Made by a program: the position numbers and the translations under genes. From Siphonodentalium dalli (Eukaryota; Mollusca; Scaphopoda; Gadilida; Siphonodentaliidae): DNA of 64,000 nucleotides. The DNA lies in the NCBI GenBank assembly GCA_032622095.1, contig CP136067.1, positions 199,912,052 to 199,976,051 of the forward strand, in the 5' to 3' direction. The notes under the pieces are model-generated. The model ran no database searches. It was given only the letters and a program-made list of their open reading frames with translations, and was not told the DNA's origin. Below are positions 30,241-43,118 of the stretch, piece by piece. Each line of letters begins with the position of its first letter. The stretch's first letter is position 1.

Positions 30241-31961
30241 TAGTTGGAAATTTCACACTAACAATAGGTTGAAAATGTTCTTGCAGTTTGATTTTCAAAC
30301 AATTTATTGGGGGAATTAATTGTTTTTGACCAATATTTGCATATTTTCCTATTTTTGGTAATTTGTTTGGATTGAAATGGTCATCAGTCGGAAATTTTCC
30401 AACCTTAGGGGGGGGGGGGTTGACAGGTTGGAAATTTCCAAATCTTGGAAAGCTTGTGTCCTGGTCCTTCCCCCGTGGCCAGTCAAAAACTGCTAGTTAA
30501 TTTAAGAAAACAATATGGCATACATTTGGTCAACATTGTCATTGGAATTGTCATCAGTTGGAAATTTTCCAACCTAAGGGGTGTCAGGTTTGAAATTTCC
30601 AAATCTAGGAAGGCTTGAGGCTAGTCTAGATGCCAGAATTTTGCGATTTTCTTGTTCAGATTTCAAAATTTTCGCACACGGTGCCAAACCATGGTCGACC
30701 CGGTGTGTCATTGTCCTTCCCCCGTGATCAATGTTAGAATTTATACAATTTTTCAGGTTAAAATATCTGAATGTTCTCATGCCAGGAATATAGAATCATG
30801 GTTTATGAATAGACAGGATATTAGGCCTAATCACTGAGGCGTAAAGGGTGCAAAAGGGATTATGCAACACTTGTGTTTTGTCTGATTCTGATTGAAGGGG
30901 GAGGTGCAGTTGGAATTTCCCAAGTTGGACACCCCAACGGAGACCCTCTAGCCACGTCCCTGCATCCATTCACATATCGCATGCCATTGCAGACAGATTG
31001 AGCATGGCCACTGGAGTTTATTTGCACAAAGAATCGGGTTTCATTCTGAACCTATTTCTGACAATGATCGATATGCATATTATTGAGGAGCCGCACCAGT
31101 AAAGGTTTAAGGAACTCGTCGAATGGAATGACATTGGTCAGGCTAGTGATATAAGAACACACGAAAACTGAATACATGTAGTTGGTAAGTGCTTAGGACA
31201 TTTTACATAAACACAGTTGATGGTTTCTAACCTTAAATTATATTTAGTAATGCTCGCTTTTTCAGATTTCAGTTCGGTTCTCTGGATCAGATTATAGGCC
31301 GACGACTATGCGTTAAAGGTGGATTATCTCTTCCGCAACATGATCTATATAGTTTCCTGGGTATGAAATAATAAATACGAATCGAAGACCACTTGAGGTA
31401 TCTCTGCTGGTTCCATTGAATTACACTAATAATGACCCACTCAGCCATGTTTCTCTATAATTGATTACCCATTTAGTGTACCTGTCCGGAAACGCGTCTA
31501 TCAATTAATATTGATTTTATTTGGATGTTTTCGTATAATATAACATTGTGCCGTTCAATAATGCTCCCCTATATTCACGACCGTCTTTTTTAGCATTTGT
31601 TTGTTATTTTCAGTTATTTCAATCATTGAAAATAAGCATATGGTCCATTCTAGGTTCCATCTATTTGATTGGCACTTAATATTACACTAAATACAATCAA
31701 TCGGAGACATTTTGTGGTTTGCATTCGCTCTGAGCTCCACGCTGGAGGCCTCTATCTAAAAGTTATATTTATAGAACAAAGAAGTGTCCCATTAATTTAA
31801 TAAAGTATTATCGAAATAAAATCAAAAGTAATTCATAGAATCATTTCCGGGGAGGGGTATCCCAACTCATACGTATTATTTCATACACATGAAACTATCT
31901 AATCTAAAATTTCTTATTTGAAGCGATAATCCATCTTTAAATACATAATGTACTCTTATAT
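30241..31961. other. No gene; GTTGGAAATTTTCC repeats then unique AT-rich DNA
   Basis: From 30241 to 30620 there are repeated GTTGGAAATTT.CCAACC palindromic words, and AGCCACGTCCCTGC at about 30950, as in other places in the window. The rest to 31961 shows no repeats or exon that I can support. Confidence 0.4.
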
Positions 31962-32057
31962 ACTGACTTTGTACTCTTATATACTGACTTTGTACTCTTA
32001 TATACTGACTTTGTACTCTTATATACTGACTTTGTACTCTTATATACTGACTTTGTA
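31962..32057. repeat. 20-bp tandem repeat, five copies
   Basis: The unit TGTACTCTTATATACTGACT repeats five times, nearly perfectly. Confidence 0.9.
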
Positions 32058-33019
32058 TGTCATATACACATATAATACACCAAAAAAACAAATTAGTATA
32101 GTGTGATTTCCCCTGGGACCCCCAAGCTAGGATCAGCATAAGAAAACCTGGTAGCTGAATGGTCAATGATACATGGATGAAAAGTGCACACACAAAATGC
32201 ACAAACGTGTTTGTCGGCGAGAAACATCAAATATAACCACACGGTGAACGGTTACGGCTGTCAAATAATTTATTGGAGGTGTTGGTGTTTTTTCGATGTC
32301 ATTTTTTGCACCTTTTTAAAAGTAGTGTGACATTTGTCAAAAATGTAGTGTGAAGCATGGCGTTGTCAAGAACTTTTGCGTTCTTTAATTTTGTATACTA
32401 GTACAGGGTCAACCCTTTCCTGCGAATACAGAGGAGCGGGATTTGTTAACACTGAGGCCTATATAGACCCATTCAAGGAATGCAGTTTAGAAAAATTGGT
32501 CCCGACATTTCTTCAACATGGAACAATAAAACGCGTTTCTTGTTAGTCGATATCTGAAATATGGTACACTCAGATTATAATACAATTTATATGTGGATCT
32601 GTATAAGTTAAATTAGACTGGGTAACATACCGACTATAGTTTACAAGTAATATTACGCATACTAATTTTACAGACGTGATGACCCACCGTTAATTTCTAT
32701 AGCGGACAGATAGACAGACAGACAGACAGACATACAGACAGACACACATACTCACACACTCCCCCCCCCCCCACACACACGGAGACAGATATCTAGACAG
32801 ATATACAGACAGGTATAGACAGAGATAACTGGTTATCCGTGACATTTTTAGACTGTATATTAACCGATTTGTAACAAATATGAAGGATATTTGGTTCTAG
32901 CACCCAATGCTTTGGTTTTACAGAAGGAAATTGGCCAACAAGAAAAAAAACATCGGCGCCATTTTTGTATTTTTAACTAAGCGGCAAACGTTCATCTGAA
33001 TCGTCATTTTTACTTTGAT
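32058..33019. other. No gene; GACA and CA microsatellites at 32705-32800
   Basis: CAGACAGACAGACAGACA followed by a C tract and a short CA run near 32740-32780. AACACTGAGGCCTAT at about 32448 is a dispersed motif also found at 39362 and 49004. Confidence 0.6.
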
Positions 33020-33303
33020 TTTACTATGGAGTGGATACATTGTTACTATGGAGTGGCATAGTAGATACATTGTTACTATGGAGTGGAGACAGTGTTACTA
33101 TGGAGTGCTTGGATACAGTGTTACTATGGAGTGGAGACAGTGTTACTATGGAGTGGAGGCAGTGTTACTATGGAGTGGAGGCAGTGTTACTATGGAGTGG
33201 AGGCAGTGTTACTATGGAGTGCTTGGAGACAGTGTTACTATGGAGTGGAGACAGTGTTACTATGGAATGGAGACAGTGTTACTATGGAGTGGAGACAGTG
33301 TGG
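33020..33303. repeat. 22-bp minisatellite, about 13 copies
   Basis: The unit TTACTATGGAGTGGAGACAG plus TG repeats about 13 times with a few variants (GAGGCAG, CTTGGA). Because 22 is not a multiple of 3 and the unit has no stop in any plus frame, three overlapping ORFs appear; they are not genes. Confidence 0.9.
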
Positions 33304-33649
33304 TGTGTCACAAGTACAAGAGTGGCCACTTGTACTGTTCAGTCTGTTGACCCCAAAACCCGAAATTTAAGTCTGATAAAAAAAATTGCATATTGGCATG
33401 GTGTGTGGCGAATGCTGCTTTTCTGATACTCAACAGAGAGATAACTCTAATAAGATATGCAGATAATGGGACTTGATGCCTATAATGAGACTTTCCTCAT
33501 ATTAAATTCAAGTTTTGAACACACAATATTTGAATCTGAGACAGACTCTCGTATTTGGATATTCAGATGGAACTTGCATGTTTAAATAATTCTTCAATAG
33601 TGAATCAATATTCAAAAAGTTTTTGTTGTGAAATTGGTAATATATAGAG

Positions 33650-33800
33650 GATCTCCAGCCAGTTATGTTGGGATATAAGATTTTATGAAACTAGTTTGAT
33701 AAATTTGATTCACAACGAGTCGTAGACGAGTTGTGAATCAAATTTATGAATGAGTTTCATTAAATCTTATATCCCAACATAACGAGTTGAAGATCTTGTA
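33650..33800. repeat. Imperfect hairpin of about 60-bp arms
   Basis: GTTATGTTGGGATATAAGAT at 33662 pairs with ATCTTATATCCCAACATAAC ending 33783, around a centre with ACGAGTCGTAGACGAGT. Confidence 0.85.
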
Positions 33801-33987
33801 CATGTACATGAACAAAACTAGAGCTTTATGCAAATCAAAATATGTAAAAGAAGCTGAAAAGAAGACCTACCACTCAGTTTCTCATATGTGACCCACCATA
33901 TCACCCACCGGGAGCCTCACACAGATGGAAACATGCACTACATAGTGTCGTCTGCTCCAGACTGTGTGGGGCTCTCTATGGGTTAAT

Positions 33988-34284
33988 AGACCCGCCATAT
34001 CAAATCCAGTCGTAAGTCAGGATTTTTTTTTACCCTGTGCCAATGCATTCCCTTATATATCCGAGTCGACCATAGGTCGCCTCGCATATATAAGAGAATG
34101 CATTGGCCTAACAATTTTTCACAATTTTAATAATATTTTAATAATTAAAAAAAAATGATAAAAAATTGTTAGGCCAATGCATTCTCTTATATATGCGAGG
34201 CGACCTATGGTCGACTCGCATATATAAGAGAATGCATTGGCACAGGGTAAAAAAAATCCCGGCTTACGACTGGATTTGATATGG
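33988..34284. mobile_element. GACCCGCCATATC MITE, short copy
   Basis: Ends GACCCGCCATATCAAATCCA and its inverse surround two hairpins of the CCAATGCATTCTC core, back to back with a short AT spacer. A related degraded end lies at about 33886. Confidence 0.75.
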
Positions 34285-34727
34285 TAAAATGCATACGTGC
34301 ACGGTGTTGGCTGAGACACTTCACAACCATATACCACAGTATTGCGCGCTCTGGTTTGCAACGAAAAAGAAAATATAGTCCCCCATTTCGCCTCTTTGTG
34401 TTTGTGCTTATTTTCGTTAGTGCAACGGAGTTGGACAATAATTGAACTTTAATGAACAAAGCAATCATTTTGCAATGTCTGGTATTGGTTTCAAGCGCGG
34501 CTTTTCGAAATAGTATTACTCCGCGCGTTAATTGTGTTGGCGCGATGCCAAGTATCCCGGGAAGCACGCGGCTATTCGTCAATAGTGAGATATAAGGAAA
34601 TAATTATTTGGTTACTTCAGAGCCTACTGGTTTACAAATTGGTTTCAGCAGGTGGAACCAATAACCGTATTAAGAACCTACTGGTTACAAATACGGGACC
34701 AAATGTCAGAACCATCGATTTTGTTAC

Positions 34728-35066
34728 CCTGTGCCAATGCATTCTCGCATTCTCGCATATATAAGAGAATGCATTGGCCTAACAATTTTTTACAATTTTA
34801 ATAATTTTTTCTTGTATTCTTTAACAATTTTATAATTTCACCCATACAGAGCCCCAGACAGACATGAGCAGACGACACTCTTCTATATGCTTCTATATAT
34901 GTGTGGGGCTCCCTGCAGGGGAATGGATTTTTATTTTATGTCCTAAAAATTGTAAGAAACATTTATTTTAAAAAAATGATAAAAAATTGTTAGGCCAATG
35001 CATTCTCTTATATATGCGAGGCGACCTATGGTCGACTCGCATATATAAGAGAATGCATTGGCACAG
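34728..35066. mobile_element. CCAATGCATTCTC core element without outer MITE ends
   Basis: Starts CCCTGTGCCAATGCATTCTC and ends GCATTGGCACAGG, with the left hairpin shortened and the right one complete. The interior includes a segment (34845-34925) that recurs inverted at 59265-59345. It shows that the core can exist without the GACCCGCC or CCCTTTACCC ends. Confidence 0.7.
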
Positions 35067-35322
35067 GATAAAAAAGCGAAGAATCATTTGGTTCCCAAAT
35101 AGGTTCTACACGAGTAACCAGAAGTCGTGTTCAGAACCTACTATTTCACAAATTGGTTCATGATGGGGAACCAAGAAAAGAATCAGTTGGTTCTAAGTTG
35201 GTTCCAACTGGTCTAGACCCAACTGGTACTATGGCTAACATGAACCAAATGGTTCTCTACTTTGGTTGCAAATAGGGGACAAGCTGGAGAACGAATGAAA
35301 AACCAGGTTTGTTACAAATAAT

Positions 35323-36497
35323 TATAAGAGTGTTATAGATACAGATAGTATAAGAGTGTTATAGATACAGATAGTATAAGAGTGTTATAGATACAGATAG
35401 TATAAGAGTGTTATAGATACATATAGTATAAGAGTGTTATAGATACATATAGTATAAGAGTGTTATAGATACAGATAGTATAAGAGTGTTATAGATACAT
35501 ATAGTATAAGAGTGTTATAGATACAGATAGTATAAGAGTGTTATAGATACATATAGTATAAGAGTGTTATAGATACATATAGTATAAGAGTGTTATAGAT
35601 ACATATAGTATAAGAGTGTTATAGATACATATAGTATAAGAGTGTTATATATACATATAGTATAAGAGTGTTATAGATACATATAGTATAAGAGTGTTAT
35701 AGATACATATAGTATAAGAGTGTTATAGATACATATAGTATAAGAGTGTTATAGATACAGATAGTATAAGAGTGTTATAGATACAGATAGTATAAGAGTG
35801 TTATATATACAGATAGTATAAGAGTGTTATAGATACATATAGTATAAGAGTGTTATAGATACATATAGTATAAGAGTGTTATAGATACAGATAGTATAAG
35901 AGTGTTATAGATACATATAGTATAAGAGTGTTATAGATACATATAGTATAAGAGTGTTATAGATACATATAGTATAAGAGTGTTATAGATACAGATAGTA
36001 TAAGAGTGTTATAGATACATATAGTATAAGAGTGTTATAGATACAGATAGTATAAGAGTGTTATAGATACAGATAGTATAAGAGTGTTATAGATACAGAT
36101 ATTATAAGAGTGTTATAGATACAGATAGTATAAGAGTGTTATAGATACAGATAGTATAAGAGTGTTATAGATACAGATAGTATAAGAGTGTTATAGATAC
36201 AGATAGTATAAGAGTGTTATAGATACAGATAGTATAATAGTGTTATAGATACAGATAGTATAAGAGTGTTATAGATACAGATAGTATAAGAGTGTTATAG
36301 ATACATATAGTATAAGAGTGTTATAGATACAGATAGTATAAGAGTGTTATAGATACAGATAGTATAAGAGTGTTATAGATACAGATAGTATAAGAGTGTT
36401 ATAGATACAGATAGTATAAGAGTGTTATAGATACAGATAGTATAAGAGTGTTATAGATACATATAGTATAAGAGTGTTATAGATACATATAGTATAA
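35323..36497. repeat. 26-bp satellite array, about 45 copies in two variants
   Basis: The unit GTATAAGAGTGTTATAGATA plus CAGATA or CATATA repeats with almost no other change. The two variants differ at one base and are interspersed in blocks. Confidence 0.95.
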
Positions 36498-36629
36498 CTA
36501 TAAGATGTGCGTCGTATACATCATACATAAATGGGGAGGGTTACTATGCATCATAACTATGGATGGAAATGTGGTAATATACGTCATAAACATATATTTG
36601 GAAATTTGCAAACAATATCCATACATCTA

Positions 36630-36845
36630 ATATACTACGATGACCTTTAACTATATTTATCGGGAACTACATGTATATATTCTCATCCAATGCACACTAC
36701 GATGACCTTTAACTATATTTATCGGGAACAACAGGTATATATATTCTCATCCAATGCACACTACGATGACCTTTAACTATATTTATCGGGAACTACAGGT
36801 ATATATACTCATCCAATGCATGCTACGATGACCTTTATCTATATT
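36630..36845. repeat. Tandem repeat of about 70 bp, four copies
   Basis: Units contain CTACGATGACCTTTAACTAT followed by ATTTATCGGGAAC and TATATTCTCATCCAATGCA. The last copy is degenerate. Confidence 0.8.
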
Positions 36846-37156
36846 TGTGTAACTATGGGTGTGTGACTTCTCTGTATACTCAATATATACATGTATATGC
36901 CTTATACTATTATCGCATAATTAAAACTTCACATAACCGATGAATAATCAACCGTTCTACTATCCTAACTGTTTTTGTTGACTTTTAGATAGCCGTGGGT
37001 TCACGCCTTCCGGTTACCAGTCGATGCATCACGCGGGTTTTTATCTGCCTGCTCGGTGTGTCGGTGTGGTGCTTGCGGACCTTGCCAATAAGTTATCATT
37101 CCTGACATCCCCTTTGGCATAATTGCCATAAACCATAAAAAATAGATACAGATAGT

Positions 37157-37640
37157 ATAATGCATGACTTTGCGGGATGTTCTCAAGCATGAGTTTAGCG
37201 TGTCTGTAATTTGCAGAATGAGGTCCCCAGAGGGTGAATTTAGTGACGCTATCCCACATATCCGGTTAGCGTCACTAAATTCACCCTCTGTGAACATCAT
37301 TCTGCATGGCCTCATCTGATATGGGAGACATAGACTCAGATTGAAGTTCCCAAATGGTGAATATTGATATCTACCCCCCGCATTGGGAACCTCGAATTGG
37401 TCGTCTGTCAATTTGGGGATATAGAGAAACTGAACTAATAAATAAATAGAAAATATGTGAAAAAGTTTCTATAGAAATTTGATAATAAAGAAACTTTCCT
37501 GAGAAGATGATGCCTAAGCAGAATGAGGTCCTCAGGGGTGAACTTAGTTATCTTAGCTCGATATGCGGGATAGCGTCACTAAATTCACCCTATGTGGACC
37601 TCATTCTGCAAATGACAGGCACATTAAACTCAGACTTGGA
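37157..37640. mobile_element. GAGGTCCCC hairpin-ended MITE, copy 2
   Basis: Each end is a hairpin: left 37205-37310 with CCCCAGAGGGTGAATTTAG and its inverse, right 37525-37612 likewise. The outer inverted repeat contains GAGTTTAGCGTGTCTGT and AATGACAGGCACATTAAAC. No ORF. Confidence 0.8.
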
Positions 37641-37985
37641 TGTTCTGTATCACAGCAACGTCACAGTAAAACGACACACTGTCGGATCATTGGACGTCAG
37701 CTTGCAGTCATAACTTTTATTCCACACCCATTGACGTGAGGTACATGTATTCAACGGAATCCCAGCCATTGAATACATAGTAGTGTATACCTCTAGTGGA
37801 ATACAAGCCGGAACTATTCTTGTTGACATTGTCGCCAAGAAAGAAGACGTACATTACGTCGAGCATCCGCTTCCGGTGATCCCCCCATAATTACTGGCTA
37901 TTTATCAGATTTAAATCACAATAATGGTGGCTATAGTAACAATGGATATGACATTCATTGATTGAACTTATCTGACTGAACGGTG

Positions 37986-38140
37986 TAGAATAAATACAGA
38001 ACACAACTTGCATCATAATCTCGAATCTTTTATCGAACTCGTTGCGGACGGCGCAAAGTTATATATATCCTTGCGCCATCCGCAACTCATTCGATAAAAG
38101 ATTCTCGATTAAGATGCGCGTTGTGTTCTGTCTATTTATC
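37986..38140. repeat. Hairpin of about 65-bp arms
   Basis: AGAACACAACTTGCATCATA to GTTGCGGACGGCGCAA pairs with TTGCGCCATCCGCAAC to TTGTGTTCT, with a 20-bp AT-rich loop. Confidence 0.85.
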
Positions 38141-40364
38141 ACTATGCGACCCAACAATTCCACACAACCTTGCCACTAATTATAGTGAAGTCAAGTATCG
38201 GTGCATATTCGGGATCTATAGCATGCGGTCATATGTTAATAACCATTATCGCGATATCTTTACTTATGATAATTCGCGTGTGCATTTCTGAATATCACCA
38301 CACGACAGGTAATTCTATAACTAATATGACCAAGTATGTGCAGAAAAGTTGTGATCCATCGTCACTATATCAACATAATTGAATTGCGCTTCAAATTTAC
38401 AGACAAATATCTTGTTAACCTTGTTCTAAATACTCAATTACGATTACCCACTGATCTGACAACTGAGAACCGGTATACTGCACTTATGTCACACTTATGG
38501 GCGGCCATTCGGTCGGAAATTACATGAAATAAAAGTTAATGGTGGTTTGTGAAAACAATTACATACATTGTACCAAGACAGGGGACATATAACGTTCAGA
38601 ACATCAAACGATTTGATCATTTATTACAAACAGTTCAATAGAATATCTTCGGGTCGTCGGTATGTGCTAATTTCGTTGGGTTCGTCTTCCTGTCGTCTGC
38701 TTGAATCGTGGGCTGCTATTATCTTCATAGAATGCGTTCGCCTTCTTGTCGTCTGCGGGTATCGGGGTCGCCAGTGTCTTCGTATGTTGCGTTCGTCTTT
38801 CTGTCGTCTGCAGTCGTTGGGCGTGCATTGTCGCTGATACATCGGGGATGCGCTGCTCAGAAGTACAAGTATTTAGATTACCTCATGTTCGTAACCATCG
38901 CGCTGCTAGCTTCTTCTCTTCGGGGTACGTCTGCGGTCGTAGATGTCTTCAGGTTACAGTGAAGTAATTCGATTGGTAGCGCCCTCCGACGGATTTTGGA
39001 CCAAGATGCAGGAGAGAATTAAAAAAATTCTGGGTTCTGGTTGGTTAATAGTAGTTTCGAAATTTATACATATAAAATACATGCAATCACTCCTCTTGAA
39101 ATTTCAGACTCCAAACAAAACATTGGCACATTGTAAAGCACGTGGTTCCTAGATTTTATTTTTTTGGTGTGAGGTAAAAAATGTCAATATTGTTTTCATG
39201 CAATTCTGACTCTCGATTATAAATCCCAAATTTAGAGGTACATTCCATGCTCGACGATATGATTTTTTTCATGCAGAAACTTTGCGCAGATGCCAATTCC
39301 GGTGACCGTGTACTCATTTATCACAATTTTTGGATAGTCAGGGCTGCAGGCCATTATATGTTAACACTGAGGCCTATGGGAAATAATTACTTCACTGTAA
39401 CCTCCAGTCGTTCTCGGTAGAAAGCGTTGGACTTAGTAATGACTGGACCACTGTTGGGATATTTATACAGGTCTTCGATTTGGCGCGCCTCGGGGCCTTC
39501 TTTACGCTTGCTCGACGGCCTGGTACGAGTCCAGTCAGTCGGTACAATCTCCTTGATTTCATCTACAGATCGTCTCGAGTCACCGGCCCGCCCATAGTAA
39601 TTTGCTAACTATCTGCGTGTCGTCCGAGTATGTCGTCCGAGTAGTTATCTCCATGATTCCATCTGTAGATATAGACAGTTACGTTCCCTTCGCTGGGTAA
39701 TGGCTAATGGATCTTCTTGGTTTACATATTTCGTCGTTTTCGTACTAGATATTGGCATAGCATCGCACATTCAATAGCAATCTATTTCAAACCAATAGTC
39801 TCCAGTTTCAAACCAATAGTCGTTCTTGGATTAAACAAGAGACAATTCCGTTTTAATAGATATGGATTCATAATAAAATTTGACCGATGCAGAATTAATG
39901 TTTTATTTTAATTGAATAGTATTCATTGTTCAACTAATATCTAATAACAAACAATTAGTACATGAAACTCTGAACACTTTGACCTAGCCCAAGTTTTGAT
40001 AATTTTTGCTAAGTTTTATATATACAAATAAAAAATGAGGGAAAAAATTCCTGATTTGAATGAGTTTAAAATAGATTTAAAATTCTATTACAATGCTGAA
40101 AAAATAGCTTTTTTCAATCAATGTCTTTATGAAAAATTTAGGGATCGTTGGGCTGGCTGGGAGCGCTTGGTCAAATAATAAGAGAATCAAGAGGTACTAA
40201 ATTATAATATATGATGGATTGCTCCTACTTTTAGCTTGGCTGAGCCTTTATGAATTGATCTTTTGGATTAAAATAAATATAGAATGCCAAAGTTCCAGTT
40301 TTGTCTCACACAATAACTTGTACATAACTTAACATAAAATGTCGGTCAATATGGAGTATGGAGT
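38141..40364. other. No gene; TIR element 38952-39402
   Basis: GGTTACAGTGAAGTAATT at 38952 and AATTACTTCACTGTAACC ending 39402 are 18-bp perfect inverted repeats around 451 bp, probably a MITE, though no target duplication was found. The stretch 38640-38940 is rich in CGTCTGC words with no convincing ORF. Confidence 0.5.
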
Positions 40365-40368
40365 TTAA

Positions 40369-40738
40369 CCCTTTACCCAACAGAACGGCCCTGTGCCAAT
40401 GCATTATCTTATATATGCGAGTCGACCATAGGTCGCCTCGCATATATAAGACAATGCATTGGCTTAACACATATTAAAAATGATAAAAAAGAAAAAATGG
40501 TAAAAAGTGTTAAAAAAATATTTTTTTAGGCCAAGCATTCTCTTATATATGCGAGGCGACCTATAAGTCGCATATATAAGAGAATGCATTGGCACAGGAA
40601 CGGTAACCATCACAATGTGGTCGATGAACTGGTTCCAATGATATCCATATTTGTGTGGTGTTATTGAGACAGACCGAAGATATTTTAGGCTGTTGAAGCT
40701 TTATTTGGGCGTTTTTGGCCGTTTTGTTGGGTAAAGGG
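40369..40738. mobile_element. TTAA-inserting MITE, CCCTTTACCCAACA family, copy 2
   Basis: Ends as in copy 1, with TTAA at 40365-40368 and 40739-40742. It is in the opposite orientation to copy 1, and one core hairpin is shortened. Confidence 0.9.
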
Positions 40739-40742
40739 TTAA

Positions 40743-41998
40743 CTGAGAAAAAAAAAGAAAAAAAACAACAATAACCCCCAGAATAAATCAGAATTCTAAT
40801 CAACAATATTACAAATCTGATAAAAACTCAAAGCCAAATTAGCCAATCCTAGAGCCTTGATATAGAAAAAAAACCTGATAGTAGCTCACCCATGACGAAC
40901 AGCAATATGAAAACAAAAATATTATATTTTTAATGTATTTTTCCACACTCTATCTCTTTTTCTTTTACTAACCTTTCTCCTCCGATTTCAACTATCAAAC
41001 TCTCTATGATTGACTTCACTAATTCTCCTTTTCTATTTTGCATACAGTATGTTTATTATATCACCTATATATATATATTTGTTGACCTAATAAAAATAAA
41101 AAAAAATAAAAACAATTAGTACAGCTATCGCATATTCAATAAACGTACATCCCGTTTCAATAGCCATATTTTCTTAATCAATCGACATATTTCAAACCAA
41201 TAGACGATTTCTCACGATCAATGCTTATCGTTATCAAACTAATATACCTTATTGTAAAAATAACCGCCCATATGCATTTATTGTGAAGGAATGAAGTCAG
41301 TTCTTTGTATAAATTTTATTCACGTCTAACATCAACGTATAGTAAGCAGCAATGTGATGAGTCTATCTTAGATAGATAGAAAGACAGAAGGCGTCGCTTA
41401 TTAATTAGCGAGCCCACTGACATAAGACTGATTGAAGAGTAGATTGAAATGGGGTTTCTTATATCCGCTAATGACTTAGTGGTCATTAGCGTGTCTTTCT
41501 TTGTTCTGGGTATGACCGCGGGGTGACCTGATGTACATGTAGTTACATCAGACTGGATTTTGCATAACTCACAGGTCGCGCCTGCAGGTCAGACGGCCTG
41601 TGGAATGTCGGGGCAAATAGAGTTCATATTGTTGTCTAGTCATCCCTGAGTTAAGATCGGTCACTTGTATAATATACTATTCCCCATATGCAGTATACGT
41701 CCCTTGAATAAGGTAAGGGATTGGGGTGCATTATGTCACATTTACTACGGTTCCCATTCCCATAATACTGGCACCGCTTGCGAATCAAGACTGTGACATT
41801 GCCATCAATGTTCCAGCGCGCACGCAGATAAGAGTTTTTGTGTGTATATCAAGGCGGTTTATTGTGTGTATATCAAGGCGGTTTATTGTGTGTATATCAA
41901 GGCGGTTGATTGCGCAATGTGGATGTAATTATTTTATAATGACCCCCCCCCCCCCACTTAACGGTGATTGAGAAGTGTCTTTTCCATACCAGAACGAA
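40743..41998. other. Upstream region of the SLC22-like gene; 21-bp triplication at 41838-41905
   Basis: AATAAAAATAAAAAAAAATA near 41090 looks like the tail of a retroposed sequence. TGTGTATATCAAGGCGGTTT is repeated three times, ending about 90 bp before the ATG. A C tract (41943-41955) precedes exon 1. No promoter element is certain. Confidence 0.4.
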
Positions 41999-42263
41999 AT
42001 GCAACATATCATGGATAAGAACGACCATTGCTGCGGAGACGGACACGAGAAGCAAACTACCGGAGGTGACGTTCATGGATCCAAGACAGACTCACACAAA
42101 GACTTGTCGGACGATGAACTTGAAGAACTGCTTCCGTCGTTAGATATAGACGATATCTGGCGGACGTCGAAACCAGTCGGGAAATACCAGATCATACAAT
42201 ACGCACTGGTCATGCTCGTCGACATACAAACTCCTGCTCAAATGTTTCTTATGGTTTTCTTAG
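41999..42263 (+). CDS. SLC22-like: SLC22-like organic ion transporter, exon 1 (N terminus, start of TM1)
   Basis: ATG at 41999 opens 88 codons plus one base to a donor (TTCTTAG then GTTAGT). The encoded segment has a hydrophilic, histidine- and acid-rich start, then DDIWRTSKPVGKYQIIQYAL and a hydrophobic stretch into VFL. It corresponds to the DDILE..G.FG.YQ...... beginning of SLC22 proteins, where transmembrane helix 1 begins. An acceptor-like TTCCATACCAG lies 6 bp before the ATG, so the 5' UTR may contain another exon. Phase 1 at the end fits exon 2. SLC22 members are 12-helix facilitators of organic cations, anions or carnitine; substrate cannot be told. Confidence 0.8.
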
Positions 42264-42289
42264 GTTAGTTAAACTTTTCTCAAGTCTGA

Positions 42290-42690
42290 ATTTAGTGTGT
42301 CTGACATTTGCAGAATGAGGTCCCCAGAGGGTGAATTTAGTGAAGCTATCCCGCACAGTGGGATAGCATCACCAAATTCACCCTCTGGGGACCTCGTTCT
42401 GATTAGGCCTCATCTTCTGGGAAGTCTCAAATTAACTTTTTCCATTTTCCAAGTTTTTATATCCCCTAATTTGCAGAAGATAAAATGCATAATCGAGGTG
42501 ACTAATGGGTGAACATAACCAACTTCAACTGGGGAACTTAAGTTTGATCCTTGGTCTCCCACAGCAGTTGAGGCCTAAGCAGAATGAGGTCCACGGAGGG
42601 TGAATTTGGTGACGCTAGCTCGCTTTGCGGGATAGCATCCCTAAATTCACCCTATGGGGGACTTCATTCTACAAATGTCAGACACACTAT
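42290..42690. mobile_element. GAGGTCCCC hairpin-ended MITE, copy 3, in intron 1 of the SLC22-like gene
   Basis: Both terminal hairpins are present (42312-42405 and 42583-42672), and the outer repeat TTTAGTGTGTCTGACATTTG is inverted at the right as CAAATGTCAGACACACTA. It fills most of the 661-bp intron. Confidence 0.8.
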
Positions 42691-42924
42691 TTCCAGGCTT
42701 TCCTCCTCAATCCACAGTTACAATTTTTACGAGACCGCCGACTAAAAACATTAAACCGGCACAAACGAATCGATATCAAATTTATTCAAACAAAACTGTT
42801 TTTTTTTAAATCGTCGTAGTCATGTTTTGCTATTAGATTATGTACACATGATTTTCGGTTTTCAATGAGCCATGGCTCAGTATTCAGTACAAATACAATC
42901 AAATAACACCTATTTATTTCAAAG

Positions 42925-43118
42925 CTTATGAACCAGACCACATCTGCAACTATCCACCATCCAATTCCTCGAGTTACATGTATGGTAACACGACACTAGT
43001 GGCGGATAAATGTTCATTGTCGTATTACCATGGCAACGCCACAGATCCGTCTGGAGAAGAAGGGTGTACGTACGGGAACAACTACACCTCATCGGCCGAC
43101 TCATCAGTCCTTATTGAG
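42925..43118 (+). CDS. SLC22-like: SLC22-like transporter, exon 2 (large extracellular loop)
   Basis: An exon of 194 bp between an acceptor (TTATTTCAAAG) and a donor (ATTGAG then GTCAGC). Two bases complete the codon started in exon 1 (phase 1), and the exon ends in phase 0. It encodes AYEPDHICNYPP...CSLSYYHGN...CTYGNNYTSS...SVLIE: the cysteine-rich, N-glycosylated loop between helices 1 and 2, ending in the family position before EWDLVC. At least three N-x-S/T sites are visible (NSS, NTT, NAT, NYT). The minus-strand ORF over it is a shadow. Confidence 0.85.

Noticed and set aside
33015-33426. Three overlapping plus-strand ORFs rich in LLWSGDSVTMEW
   Set aside because: They are products of a stop-free 22-bp minisatellite read in three frames; no start context, splice sites or domain.
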